From positions 62,001-126,000 of the forward strand of contig JAAAJB010000004.1 of the NCBI GenBank assembly GCA_016098155.1: DNA of 64,000 nucleotides, given 5' to 3'. Each line of letters begins with the position of its first letter. Position 1 is the first letter of the stretch. Under the pieces are notes generated by a model. It had not been told where the DNA came from and did not search any database. It saw nothing but the letters and a program-made list of their open reading frames with translations. A program made the translations under genes and the position numbers. This DNA is from Actinomortierella ambigua (Eukaryota > Mortierellomycota > Mortierellomycetes > Mortierellales > Mortierellaceae). Shown piece after piece: positions 42,369 through 53,054 of the stretch.

Positions 42369-44867
42369 GCACATAAATACACGCACTTTGGAGCAAGGAG
42401 TCGGGTATGACAAGGGAGAGAGAGAGAGAGAGGGACAGGTTGGGAAATCGGCAGTCTCTACAATGTCGGAAGGAGGACAAAAAGAGTATCTACCAACTCG
42501 CCTCTTTTTTTTTCCGCTCTCATCGTTCTCACACACACACTTTCGTTCATGCTCTCACAGGCACCCGGGCCATTTTTTGTGTTCTCGCGTAGCGTAGATA
42601 CGGCGGAATCCAACACAAGACGTGTTGCTCTCGAGCCAACTCAGACCACAGTGTGTGACCTTGTCGTGTCTGTATGACACGACGATACGCAATTCCCATC
42701 ATCTGGTTGTTTGCTCTCTCTATTACTCTTACTCTTTGTCCCACTCTCACTCTTTCCCTTTCATTTCTTTCTTTACCTCGGAGCTTGATTTCTTCGATGC
42801 AGGCCATGATAACTCGGTGACTGAATTCGATGGGCATGATATCGACCATGCCAGTATCTATTCTCGGCGTGTTTATGTTCGTCAGAGAAGAAAAAGAGAC
42901 AGGAGATAGAAACAACATGTCAGTGATAGAGCTTCGACAGTCCATCTGTCTTTCTTCGTCCATCTCCCATGAGAATCGGTGGTGCGTGAGAAGAGCCAGT
43001 CGGCCATGCACGATGTTCGCGGCTCTCCCCCCCCCCCCCCCCTTTCACCAGTAAGGGAGCACCAAGATGGGGAAGCAGGGGCCCGTTGCCCGGGTCACCT
43101 CGTTGCTCTTTCTTCCTCCCCCCCCCCTCTTTCTCCCCCCTTTCCCCGCCTCTGTGGCTAATGTACACAGGGTCAGAGAGCAATAGCGACGGCAGGGTAG
43201 CAAGTGTACATGGGGTCAGCAGCTTTTGACATCACACCCAATAACAGTATAATATACCTCTTCCTTGTTTGTTACTTCCTCTACAATAATCTCTCTCCCT
43301 CGGACCTCACTTTACAGGGCCGAGGTGCCAGATATCCCCCGCCAGCATGGTCACAATCGAGCTCTTTTGTAATAGGGGACTGAAAAAGATACAAGAGCGA
43401 AACTCAAACTGCCTCAATTGCTGCCATCTATGCATTGAATGTGAAGAAGGTTCGTGCTCCCCCCCCTCCCTCATCTCCTTTCTCCAAGACAATTAGCCTT
43501 TGCAGGCAGACAAGCATCCCTGGACTTTGCCAATCAAGGGTGCGGTCTGCTGGTCGAGCAACCATATCCCTACCATCTGCGCCCATGTCTGATGTTGGGC
43601 AGATGGCACTCCATGGTTGTTGCCATTAAAATGTCAAGGAGAGAGAGCGAGCGAGAGAGAGGACTAAGCGGAGGGAAGGAAAGGGGAATGGCATTGTGGA
43701 TGGTATACCTCTCTTCCTCGCTTCACCTCAAACCAATCTCGCCTATATTGGCCTCACCGCTCCATACGAGATTTCATCGATGGTGGTTCAAGTCGTTGTT
43801 GACACAAGGGGAGGGGGCACCAATATCGCACTCTATTCGCTTTGCATCTCAATATGTTTCACTCAGCTTCGCAGCAGTCAAACGATCGAAAGTAGAAAAA
43901 AAGTACAGTGGGGCTGAATTGAATCAAAACAATATGAATGAAATATACATGCTCAGAGCACACACATAACGTGGCACTGAAGTAAAAAGGAAAGTACACA
44001 TCGTGTTGGGGAGTGTGCAACAAACAACTCGACTGCTCAGCTCTCTCTCCCATTCTTTCTCTGTCTCTTGGGCAACCACGGGTCGTACTCTGTCTGACTG
44101 TGGAATGAAGAGGGCTGGTTGGGCTGCCCTTTGGCCATCAGCCTTTTCCGCAATGCCCGTACAAACACAACGGGTCCATTCATCTTGCCCCTACTACTTG
44201 TCCTTTCGCATACATACACACGCACGCACACACACTCCTTCATCCTGATCTATCTCCGAGATCCTGAACTTTTTTAATATGCTCCCTTTCACCCCTCCCC
44301 CCTTTTTTTTACCACACCTCTTTCCTCCTTTGCACTTATTCAACGGCTAAAAAGAGTGTGTGTGAAAGTGAGAGTGTGGGGGGAAGGGCTATTTTTGCTA
44401 CAAGCTAGGTCGGGAATAGCCCGTTCTCATTCCAAGGTCATCTTCCCGTGTAGCTGTAGCCCATAGACGTTTCTGACCCTCGCATAGTTGGACTGCGATT
44501 GGTGAATGAAGAACGAAGGGACGCGAAAAAGGGCAGGAATGGTGTCATGAAAGGAACAGGTGATGCAGGGGGAGGGGAAGGGAGAGGAGTAGGGATGGAG
44601 AGAGAAGGGCGAAGGTGAAAGGTGAAAGGTGAAGGAGTAACAGCCGGTTACTCGAGAAAAAAAACATGAACAGAATGAGAATGGCTTACCAGGACGCAGG
44701 GCCACATCCCCAAGGTAGACGGAAGATCGAGCACGCTTCGACTGAAAGATTTGCTTTTTGGCGTTAGCCCTGTTGGGGGCGGGTTGCGATGAAGGCGGTG
44801 GTGGTGGTGGTAGTGGTAGGTTGTGTCGCTGTTCGCCCGAATTGGCTCGGGAAACTGCTGTTGCCAT
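39221..44867 (-). CDS. RhoGAP-domain protein
   Basis: Proposed exons complement(39221..41898, 42063..42275, 42777..42857, 44690..44867) join in phase 1 throughout to 1049 aa. RhoGAPs speed GTP hydrolysis by Rho-type GTPases and so shape polarity and the cytoskeleton. The domain (about residues 62-210) shows IMPIEFSHRVIMACIEEI, LRHKHLFRNVHYQPAVE with the likely arginine finger in HLFR, RIDTVAGLLSTCLSRTYPPL, then LLPELNRYLFVEILDLC and NQISPSKLAVCPGTCCF. A Glu/Arg-rich helix (about 230-270) and a long Ser/Pro/Gln-rich tail with acidic patches follow. Exon 1 encodes MATAVSRANSGEQRHN, a poly-Pro run and SKRARSSVYLGDVALRP. It fits the phase exactly but implies a 1832-nt intron, so the link of exon 1 to the rest is the weak point; the RhoGAP assignment itself is firm. 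Confidence 0.82.
42333..42366. repeat. (TC)17 microsatellite in RhoGAP intron
   Basis: Pure TC dinucleotide run of 34 bp inside the intron between the first two RhoGAP-domain exons. A (GA) run follows at 42416-42432. Confidence 0.95.
42416..42432. repeat. (GA)8 microsatellite, inverted partner of the TC run
   Basis: GA dinucleotide run about 50 bp after the (TC)17 run in the same intron; the two are complementary. Confidence 0.9.
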
Positions 44868-47366
44868 GGTTAGTGAGGAAGCAAATTGGTGATAGTTTTG
44901 TGGTGAGGCTAAAGGATGGATGCGATAATGTGTATGGGGGTGTCGGCTGGGTACACTATGGATGAAGAGTCGTTGGAGTGGTGGTGGTGGTGGTGGGGGG
45001 GGGGTATATAGAAGAATAGCAGTGAGGCAGAGGATGAGTAGTGAAGGGAGAACAAAAGAAGGAAAAGGTGACGAAAAAAAACAGGACCCTAAAAGCAAAC
45101 CACCGAGAAGTGAGAGCACCAGTCGCACGACGATGGCATAAAACAAACTGGGTAAAGTTGGGCAGGGGACTGAGCAAGCAGGGGATGTCAGAATACCATA
45201 CAAACAACAACTGCCTGCTCTCGTTTCTGTTTTCTTGGAGACCAAAAAAATGGTGGCGCTGTGTTCTTTTGGACTAAGACGAGTCTGCAGTGCCTTCAGA
45301 GCAGCCGATCTAGGCCAGCCATTGGATGACAGACACCTTGTTGATTTTCTGTCCTACCAGTGCATTTGCATTGTCCCCCTCCCCTCAGCTCTGAACTGAG
45401 AGGACGTTTTTCACCACCTTCAACTATCTATGAATAGAAGATGGATTCTCTCTTTCTCCTTCAGAACAGCTCTTGCGATATCCCGTTTCGAATGGAACAC
45501 GGAGCGAGCGGCGCGGTTGCCAGGTAGCGAATGCGAAGAGAGAGGAGGGAGGAAGGGCGGTATGGAAGCAAGAGAGAGAAAGGGGGAGGAGGAGGGTTCT
45601 GGTCCTCTGGCTCTGGCTCTGCTCCCTCCTCCCCCTGAAGTCGCCAGCTACTTCGTTAGTCAGTAAGGGAGAAGAGAAATGATGGTGTCAAAGCCCGATC
45701 AAACTACAGCAAGAATGAAGGGCCGGCGCACCGGCTCTTGAATGGGATGTTTCAGTCGCGCACGACGTCTAACGCGTTTCATTCAGGCACAAAACCTCTC
45801 TCCGCCACATACAACGATCAGCGAATGATCGATAGGCACATCAGCCACAAATCAAGAGACTGTTCACCCTTTCTCCCCTCCCGTCTCATGTATTACTGCT
45901 AAAGTAATATCACTTTTTCGTGTTCTTGGCTGTAGCCGTAGTCGAGGCTATGACAACGGTGATAGTGATCACGGTGGTAATGGTGGTGTTGATGATGATG
46001 GATGATGATAGGTGCTTGTTTGCTCTAGCCGAAAGTCTGGTATGGTGTTGGTCATTTGGCTATGGAAAAAACGGATGCTTTCGTAATCGAGCCGAGAAAG
46101 AGAGGTGGGGAGAGAGAAGGAGGAAAGGGGTTGCAAGGGGATGTGGAGGGGGGGGGAGGTGAGGAAAGGGCAAATGACCTCCAAGGACCCAATGAATGGT
46201 AGCTTTGTCTCTCTGTCTTTCTTCCATTCTTTCTTTTCTTTCTTTCTCTTCCTCTTTTCCTTCTTATTATTCTTCACACGGTTCTCACAATCCCACTTCC
46301 TCGGGCAATGCTCACCTGCTGTCCGCTCGGAGATGGTGCAATGTCTCACTTTAAAGTCTCCGTGGGGGTTCAATATTTGTAGATGGAGAGAGAGGTTGAA
46401 GGCATAAGGGCTACACAGATACACAGAAGCATCCCTGTCTCAACGGCACGAAAGCGCAAGGCGAGATGATCTCCTTCAGTCCTAAGCGGTACATCATAGC
46501 CGTACCATTGCGCCTTCGTTGCATTGCGCATTGGTGTACCCATGATGGATAGGCAGCAACGCTGGCCACCAACAAAGTAGGCTGCTGTAATCCTATCCTT
46601 CCTCCTTTCCTCTCCTCCCCTCTCCTCCCCTCTTCCTGCCCCCCCCCCAAACTCCCCAGACACCCTACATGCTCCCATACCCCTGCTGCACCAAACCCGT
46701 GTTTGCTCTCTCTCCTTCTCTCTCCTCTCTCTTTCTCTCTCTGTCTATCTTTCTCTCTCTTACGTCTCGTCTCTTTTATTATTCTCTCCTTTCAGTCCCC
46801 CAGGCACTCCAACAGGACAGAAAAAAAAAGGGTTGGTGAAGAGTTGTCTGTCCCAGTTCAGCACCTCAGTCCCTTCCCCTATTATAACTTGGGGTATGCA
46901 TTTGCCCAACTGCACCTTTATGCTCACCTTCTCAGTCTTCCTCACATACACACACTCTCTCTTCTCTTTCTCTCCTTTACGCTCTTGCTCTCATTCATTC
47001 CTCATCTCTCCTTCTCCTCGATTCCTACCCCCCTCCCTTCTTCACCTGCACGTTCCTTGTCTCTGACGAGATAGAAAAGACGACCTTGCATCCACCCCCT
47101 CCCCTGTCTATACCCTACCCCTCACGGCACCTAACAGGAGCAGTAGAACACTAAAAAAAAGTAATTGACTGGCACTGTCATGGCATTGCATGCATGCTCT
47201 CAATGGCATTGGTGTACCTTTCCATTCACACCCTGTTCTTGCTTGTCATGCTATCTCCTCCCTCCTCGCTCTCGCACATTCCCACTCGTATGGATAGACA
47301 GGCCATCCTCTTCCTCCCCCTCCCCCTTCCTCATTCGCCACCCTGGCTTGTCCCTGATACGCAAGC
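44868..47366. promoter_or_regulatory. 2.5-kb divergent intergenic region, low complexity
   Basis: Separates the RhoGAP start (minus) from the 1469-aa gene (plus). It is full of biased tracts (CT-rich from 46700 to 47100, GA-rich near 45530-45600 and 46100-46170, TCTTTCTTTC runs near 46220). Many short frames exist but none with family features. It probably contains both promoters and leaders. Confidence 0.45.
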
Positions 47367-50300
47367 ATGGACACTCCTCGATCAATCCCTTCCAATCCTT
47401 CCTGGGGCTCGATCTACACTACGCTGTCAGCTCCACACCGTGTTGTCGAGGTCGATGCCTTGGCAGTGGCCCTGCTATCGCCGACCACAAGCCTGCCTGA
47501 CGTTGTTTCTGACCACAGGCACTTGAGTCTCATGGCCAGCATGCTGCTTGGCAAGAAAATCACCGATCTTCTTGGACCTGACCACAAACACAATGAACAC
47601 AGCAGTTGTCAGCACCAGAACCACAACAACAACAATAACAACAACAGCAACAACAACAACAGTACCACCACCACCACCACCAACCACAATATTGCAAAGG
47701 CCAAGGCCTCCTCGCAACCCGCTCCCCTTCCTCCAGCCCTATGTTCACCCTCACCCCCACCCTCACCCTTGTCCGTGTCCTTGTCGTTACCCCTGTCCCT
47801 CGCTGCCCCCTCAGAGCTCTCTTGGCATGTCATCCCCCTGCGATCGATCATAGGCGGCCCAGCCCACCGACAACGAAGAGTCCTGTGCATCATCTCTGTC
47901 TCGCCGGACGATCCACCCCGCCGACACTACATGGTCTGCGCTGCATCGTCCACGTCCGCATCCTCACTGCCCTGCCCCCTTGGTCATGCACAGACAGGAG
48001 AAGTTGGGTGTTTAGGAGAGGCAAAAGGGGGAGAGAGGGTGCATTTACCAATGGTACGCCGCCACTCTTTGCTACCCAGTCTGCCCAATGCTGCTCGTGT
48101 CACCATTGCGACCAGACCCTCTGTTGACCCAGTCAATGCCATTCTCAAAACCACAAGCACGCCAACAACCACACCAGAAGCACCAGCGGCAGCGGCAACA
48201 ACAACAACATCATTCATGCGCGACTCCTTGTCCTCCCCTGCTGCACAAGGGGCTCGAGTGCATCGCAGATGTTTGTCTGGCATGATCCCATCGCCCTTGT
48301 TCTCTTGTGGCAGTAGTACCTGGCCTCAAGAGAGCAGTAGCCTGTGCTCGAGTCTCCCGTCACCGTCCTTGTTGCCTTGCCCAACATTTGCATTGCCCAA
48401 TAACATCAATAGCACTGACAGTACCAACAATAACAACAGCAGTAGCAACAACAGCAACAACAACACCAGCAAAGAGAGTGAACCAACGTCAACAGTATCG
48501 CCAGCAACTACCATAGACCTCCATCAGCATTCCAATAACACGTCTGTCCCGCTGTTCCTGGCAAATGGCCATGTGCATCGTGATAGCCCTGGTCAGGGCT
48601 CAGTTGCGCGTGATAACCCACCGGCCAAGATAATGATGATGCATCAGCAGCTGCCACGCTCTTCCCGTACCCCCCTTCCCAACAATTCTTTCAGCAGCTA
48701 CATGGTAAACAATGCTATCGGAGGGGGTGAACCATTGTCCAACCTTCCCGTCGCCCCACCACCACTAACAACAGCATCGGCGATAATAACCACTACTTCC
48801 CCAACTACACCCACTGCCACCACCACCACAACGATGACCCCAAGGACGAGCTGCTCTCATTCGTCGTCGTCCTCTTCACACGCGCATGCGTACGCCCACA
48901 GGAAAGGAAGCATGCACAGGCGATACTCCGACACATGGAACGATCCGACAGGTGTCAACATGGTCATTGACCACCCTCCCCTCATGTCCCCCTCTCCCTC
49001 ACCCACACCTCCCGCTTTCCCACCTTCCCCAACCATGTCCTCTACCCTCCTTGTCCTTCAAGTAACACGCTTCGGCACTGTCGACAACGCCTTTACCTTG
49101 ACCCCTCCACCTCCCCACGCAGCACAACATGGCAGTGTTCCCTATGCTTCACCCAGGGACCAAGTCCTCTTTACCCTCGCTGCCATCGAAGATGCACTCC
49201 CTGGCTCATCCCCATCTTCGCCTGCCCCAAAGCCCTTTGCCTCCTTCTCGTCGAACCACTCGTCGTCATCACTATTCTACTCCCTCGACCGGCACGAACG
49301 CGACTCGTTCCTGAGCACGTTCCGAGCAGAGGCGGTGGTTGGCGGAGGCTCGTTCCTCGGACAGAGTGACACACAAATTCGGAATAGCGTCGCCACATCA
49401 ATCATGGCAACCGTGCACACGGATGACGTCCGTGTGCTCTGTGCAGGGCTGGACAAAGTGTGCAAAGACCAGATGGCCACTTGGCAGATCCGATGGAGTG
49501 TCCAAGGTGCCGACAAGATGGTCTTGAAGCATCACGATGCCTCATACCCCTCCACCAAACAGAACCAGGACTACGACGACGCCAAGCCAAAGCCAATGGG
49601 CCGACTGTTTGAATACCAGGGCGAGTGGTTCGAAGAATGGCAGGACCCTACGGCACTGGTACCCTCATACCCTGAAAAGTACGACGACGACGACGATATG
49701 GATGAAGACGGCAACTTGATCGATGATGATTGGCAGTATCGCTGGACGGAAATAACTGGCATTGCTGGCGCTGGCAGTCTTTTGACGCTAGTAGTACGAC
49801 CAATGAGTGACGAAGAACTTTACGACGAGGCCGAAGAGACCGGTTCGACAGCACATATGGTGATCGAAGGTGCGAGGTCAGGTGGTAGTATCAGCAGCAG
49901 TGTAGGCCACCACGGCAGCCAGTACGAAGAGCAAGCACACCGCTACCAAAAGAAGCAGCAACGCCGGCGAGAGCGCATGGCACGCGAGGAAAGTCTCAGC
50001 TGGATCCACAACCAATCCAGCGGACCGATGCGGCCACTGACAGATTCAACCATTTCTGGTACTGATGCTGCCGCCGCCGCCCTGGCTTTTACGCCCTCAG
50101 GGCAGGAGAGCCGCCACCGACGACGACGCCAAAGTATCAGCGGTGGGTCATCGAGCTCCATCTCGTCCATCTGTTCATCGTCATCACTTTTGATGGTGCC
50201 TTGCAGTCCCCAGGAGCACGCCCTTTATTGGAGACTGCACTACCACCACCATCAGAGGCGCGAGTCTGACTTCTCGGAGGATGGCTACTCCAGCAGTGAA

Positions 50301-51776
50301 GAGCATATTCGGTATTCGTACTATGTTGTCGACCCAATGGCTCACCCAGAGATCCCACGTGGCCCTCACATGCCTGACGCTTTTGCGCATCAACGGCCAG
50401 ATTCGCACGCCCTGGTTCGGCGCATGTCGTCGAGTAGTTCGTCGGCATGGAACGACGCTTCGTGGCCCGCGAGTCGTGCCATGTCGAACTGCTCTTCGGT
50501 GGTCGTTCGCCACGCACCTCCAAATCAACATCAGTATGCTCATCAGTTCCCGCCTCAGCATCAACAACACCAGTATCTTCTCACGGCAGGCAATAACAGC
50601 AACAACAATAACAACAACAGTAGTAGTGGATGGCAAGTGACCTCGTTGCCATCGGTCATGTCACTCCCCTCGCAGACGCTCCCTCCTTGGAATGTATTGA
50701 CAACGATTGCGCTCGAGGCCTGGCAAACGTGGATTCAGACGATCCATGCTGGAAAGGAGCAGTTCCAAAGCTGGTGCGAGTATGTGGTTGAGTTGGCTAT
50801 CGATCAGACCATCGACAACTTTATGATGGCCTTCCACGTAGTTGGATGGATTACTGGATCGTCAGCACTCATGGTCGTCAGGTCATCGTCTTCGAACACC
50901 GCTTCTTCTTCGTCGTCCTCGTCGATCAAGCGCGTGACGCAGGGTGAATGCCAGTCTGAACAGCAGCAACAGCAACGGAAGCAAGAGCAAACATCACAGC
51001 AAATGCTGAGGCATAAGGGCAGCCGCTCATCGTTGCCGTCGTTTTCAGTATCACGAAGGGATAGTCTGGCGGCATCCTGCCCAGAAGCTGCCATGTGGCC
51101 ACCTCGCCAGATTCGGTCCAAGGCAACTCCAGAGTGGCTTCAGCGACATCTACAGATGCGGAGGAGACGACGACGACAACTACAGCAGCAGGCAGCAGGT
51201 GATGCTACGATTCTCGAAGAAATGGAAGAAGAAGTCGAAGAAGAAGAAGACGAGGCGCAAGAAGATCAAGACGAGATGGAAAAGATCAACAACGACATCA
51301 GTGTCACCGCTGCTGCTACTGCCACCACCACAGCTACTACCGCAAGTACGGTAGTCTCGACGATCGGCGATAGTACACAGCAACGCCCACAGCGTCCCGG
51401 CCTACACCGCCGCTACTGGAGCACCAACAACGCACCGCAGCTACATTCTTCGAAACCCGAGGAGACACCGTCCTCGCTCCCATCGCTTCCTCCCACTCAA
51501 TCACAACCAGTCCCACCATCATCACTGACGCCGCTCAAGCCAAACGGCATGGAGCGGGCAGGCAAGTTGCTGGACGAGGTGCCAGTGGTTGGAAGGATGA
51601 CGCGGTATGTCGGAGGTAGCTGGGTTGGAAAGAAGATCAAGGGTCGGTTGGAGCTACAGCAGGATCGGATCGACGGGGTTCTCGATCAGGTGGTGGATTG
51701 GATTGAGGTTGCGGCGACGGCGCTGCCAATACCGGCCACAATTACTGCATTGGCACGGAGAGGCACGAGCAAATAA
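47367..51776 (+). CDS. Large low-complexity protein with a PAS-like segment
   Basis: A single open frame of 1469 codons. Residues 1-640 are mostly Ser, Pro, Thr, Asn and His with poly-Asn and poly-Thr tracts. A better-ordered region follows at about 645-830: TFRAEAVVGGGSFLGQ, IMATVHTDDVRVLCAGLDKV and ATWQIRWS, then an acidic poly-Asp insert and YRWTEITGIAG...LLTLVVRPMSDEEL. The VHTDDV...L pattern with a following basic-aromatic strand resembles a PAS fold (VHPDD), but this is by eye only. Hydrophobic segments ALEAWQTWIQTI and MMAFHVVGWITGSSALMVV lie near 1115-1165. A Gln/Glu/Arg coiled-coil-like stretch and a conserved-looking C-terminus (MERAGKLLDEVPVVGRMTRY) follow. The true start might be a later Met such as residue 56. 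Function unknown; signalling or transcription roles would suit a PAS domain. Confidence 0.6.
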   Translation: MDTPRSIPSNPSWGSIYTTLSAPHRVVEVDALAVALLSPTTSLPDVVSDHRHLSLMASMLLGKKITDLLGPDHKHNEHSSCQHQNHNNNNNNNSNNNNSTTTTTTNHNIAKAKASSQPAPLPPALCSPSPPPSPLSVSLSLPLSLAAPSELSWHVIPLRSIIGGPAHRQRRVLCIISVSPDDPPRRHYMVCAASSTSASSLPCPLGHAQTGEVGCLGEAKGGERVHLPMVRRHSLLPSLPNAARVTIATRPSVDPVNAILKTTSTPTTTPEAPAAAATTTTSFMRDSLSSPAAQGARVHRRCLSGMIPSPLFSCGSSTWPQESSSLCSSLPSPSLLPCPTFALPNNINSTDSTNNNNSSSNNSNNNTSKESEPTSTVSPATTIDLHQHSNNTSVPLFLANGHVHRDSPGQGSVARDNPPAKIMMMHQQLPRSSRTPLPNNSFSSYMVNNAIGGGEPLSNLPVAPPPLTTASAIITTTSPTTPTATTTTTMTPRTSCSHSSSSSSHAHAYAHRKGSMHRRYSDTWNDPTGVNMVIDHPPLMSPSPSPTPPAFPPSPTMSSTLLVLQVTRFGTVDNAFTLTPPPPHAAQHGSVPYASPRDQVLFTLAAIEDALPGSSPSSPAPKPFASFSSNHSSSSLFYSLDRHERDSFLSTFRAEAVVGGGSFLGQSDTQIRNSVATSIMATVHTDDVRVLCAGLDKVCKDQMATWQIRWSVQGADKMVLKHHDASYPSTKQNQDYDDAKPKPMGRLFEYQGEWFEEWQDPTALVPSYPEKYDDDDDMDEDGNLIDDDWQYRWTEITGIAGAGSLLTLVVRPMSDEELYDEAEETGSTAHMVIEGARSGGSISSSVGHHGSQYEEQAHRYQKKQQRRRERMAREESLSWIHNQSSGPMRPLTDSTISGTDAAAAALAFTPSGQESRHRRRRQSISGGSSSSISSICSSSSLLMVPCSPQEHALYWRLHYHHHQRRESDFSEDGYSSSEEHIRYSYYVVDPMAHPEIPRGPHMPDAFAHQRPDSHALVRRMSSSSSSAWNDASWPASRAMSNCSSVVVRHAPPNQHQYAHQFPPQHQQHQYLLTAGNNSNNNNNNSSSGWQVTSLPSVMSLPSQTLPPWNVLTTIALEAWQTWIQTIHAGKEQFQSWCEYVVELAIDQTIDNFMMAFHVVGWITGSSALMVVRSSSSNTASSSSSSSIKRVTQGECQSEQQQQQRKQEQTSQQMLRHKGSRSSLPSFSVSRRDSLAASCPEAAMWPPRQIRSKATPEWLQRHLQMRRRRRRQLQQQAAGDATILEEMEEEVEEEEDEAQEDQDEMEKINNDISVTAAATATTTATTASTVVSTIGDSTQQRPQRPGLHRRYWSTNNAPQLHSSKPEETPSSLPSLPPTQSQPVPPSSLTPLKPNGMERAGKLLDEVPVVGRMTRYVGGSWVGKKIKGRLELQQDRIDGVLDQVVDWIEVAATALPIPATITALARRGTSK

Positions 51777-53054
51777 AACCCTTGGCACGAGCCAACTTTT
51801 AGTTTTTTTTGCTCTGCCCCTTTCTGAAAGATAGTTTGAATGTGTGCCCCTTTTTTCCATGTGAATTTCTTTTTTGTATTGGCAAAATACGGACAAAGTT
51901 TTATGAAATGCCGATGAGAGCAATTTGAACTTGAACCAGGATAGGGGGGCAAAATGTCGTCAAGAAATATCTGGCTTAGTAAGGCTTGTCACATGGATGA
52001 CAAGTGCAGTGATCGACCGGCATAATAATATAACTATATAAAACCTGGCATGTGAACATAGATATGCGGTCAGGAAGAAAATCAACTCTGCGCGTAAAGA
52101 CAGTTAGCGCAGGCGCAGCGATTACGATGACTGAAGTTTAGTACGCATACGTAAGGCATTGTGTGGAGATCCTTGCGCTGCTGGTATGCTCTTCCATAAG
52201 CGTTGGAGCTATCGCCCGACCATTCAGTCCGGTCAAGTCATGTGTATGTATTTCAATTCGCATACGTAGAGTCCCTCCCTTTCACGAATTTTCCACACCT
52301 TTCATACAGCAGCCGGGGGGTGCAGGACCCTATTTTCAATTCTCCTGAAAAAAAAAAGAAAAGCGATACGGGTAAGAGGAAGACCTTGCACTCTTCTACT
52401 CTTAGTGGGGGGTTTTTCTCTCCTCCTTTATCTCCAACCTGATTCAATCTCGCTCTTGTACTCCTGGAGCAAATTTATTGAGAGAATTGGAATGCTGTGG
52501 GATGTGCAAAAGGGTCTCCAGGTAAAAAAAAAAAAAAAAAAAAAAAGTTTAATGGTTGATGTAAGATATGTGTGAAGTTCAGGTCAACGCAGGAAAAACG
52601 TTGTCTGCTTTCCAAGACGCGTCAAGCCTGTCTACCCCATGTAACGTAAGACACTATGGTTTCGGACGTACCTTGGGAGGGAGGGAGAGAGAGAATGACG
52701 GAATTCTGTCTGTGGTAGGTGTTGTCAGCTGTTGGGCACAGAAAAGTGAGAAAAGACTTGCCAACATCCCCAGGAATGTGATCTAGATCCGAGGGTAGAT
52801 TGGAGGCACACAAACATCCCTCGCGTGCTTACCCATCCCTTGTTGTGATACCTCCTCGGGGAATCTAGTAGTAGGCAAGGAGCGTGTGAACATACATCCC
52901 ATTGTATTCAGCATGTTTGTGTGAGTTTTTTTTTCGATGTCGCCTGACACAAAAAAAAAAGTCTTCCACTTTCCAACTCCTCCAATCTTCCCCCCACCCC
53001 TCCTTCCTCTCGTCCATTTCCCGTAGCCCCCCTCCCCCTTCCCCTCGCCTCACC
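51777..53054. other. Intergenic, no gene seen
   Basis: Includes a 23-nt A run at 52524-52546 and CT-rich leader sequence before the next start codon. Short frames lack recognisable features. Confidence 0.5.

Noticed and set aside
42547..43011. Reading straight through 42547-43011 as one RhoGAP exon
   Set aside because: Only 42777-42857 joins the RhoGAP pattern in phase; the remaining codons have no family match and contain splice signals at the right places.
44427..45245. 272-codon minus-strand ORF around 44.4-45.2 kb
   Set aside because: Only its middle part (44690-44867) looks coding; the rest is CT-rich leader and intron sequence.
52524..52546. 23-nt A run as the tail of a retrotransposed element
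   Set aside because: No coding or target-duplication evidence beside it; homopolymer runs are common throughout the window.
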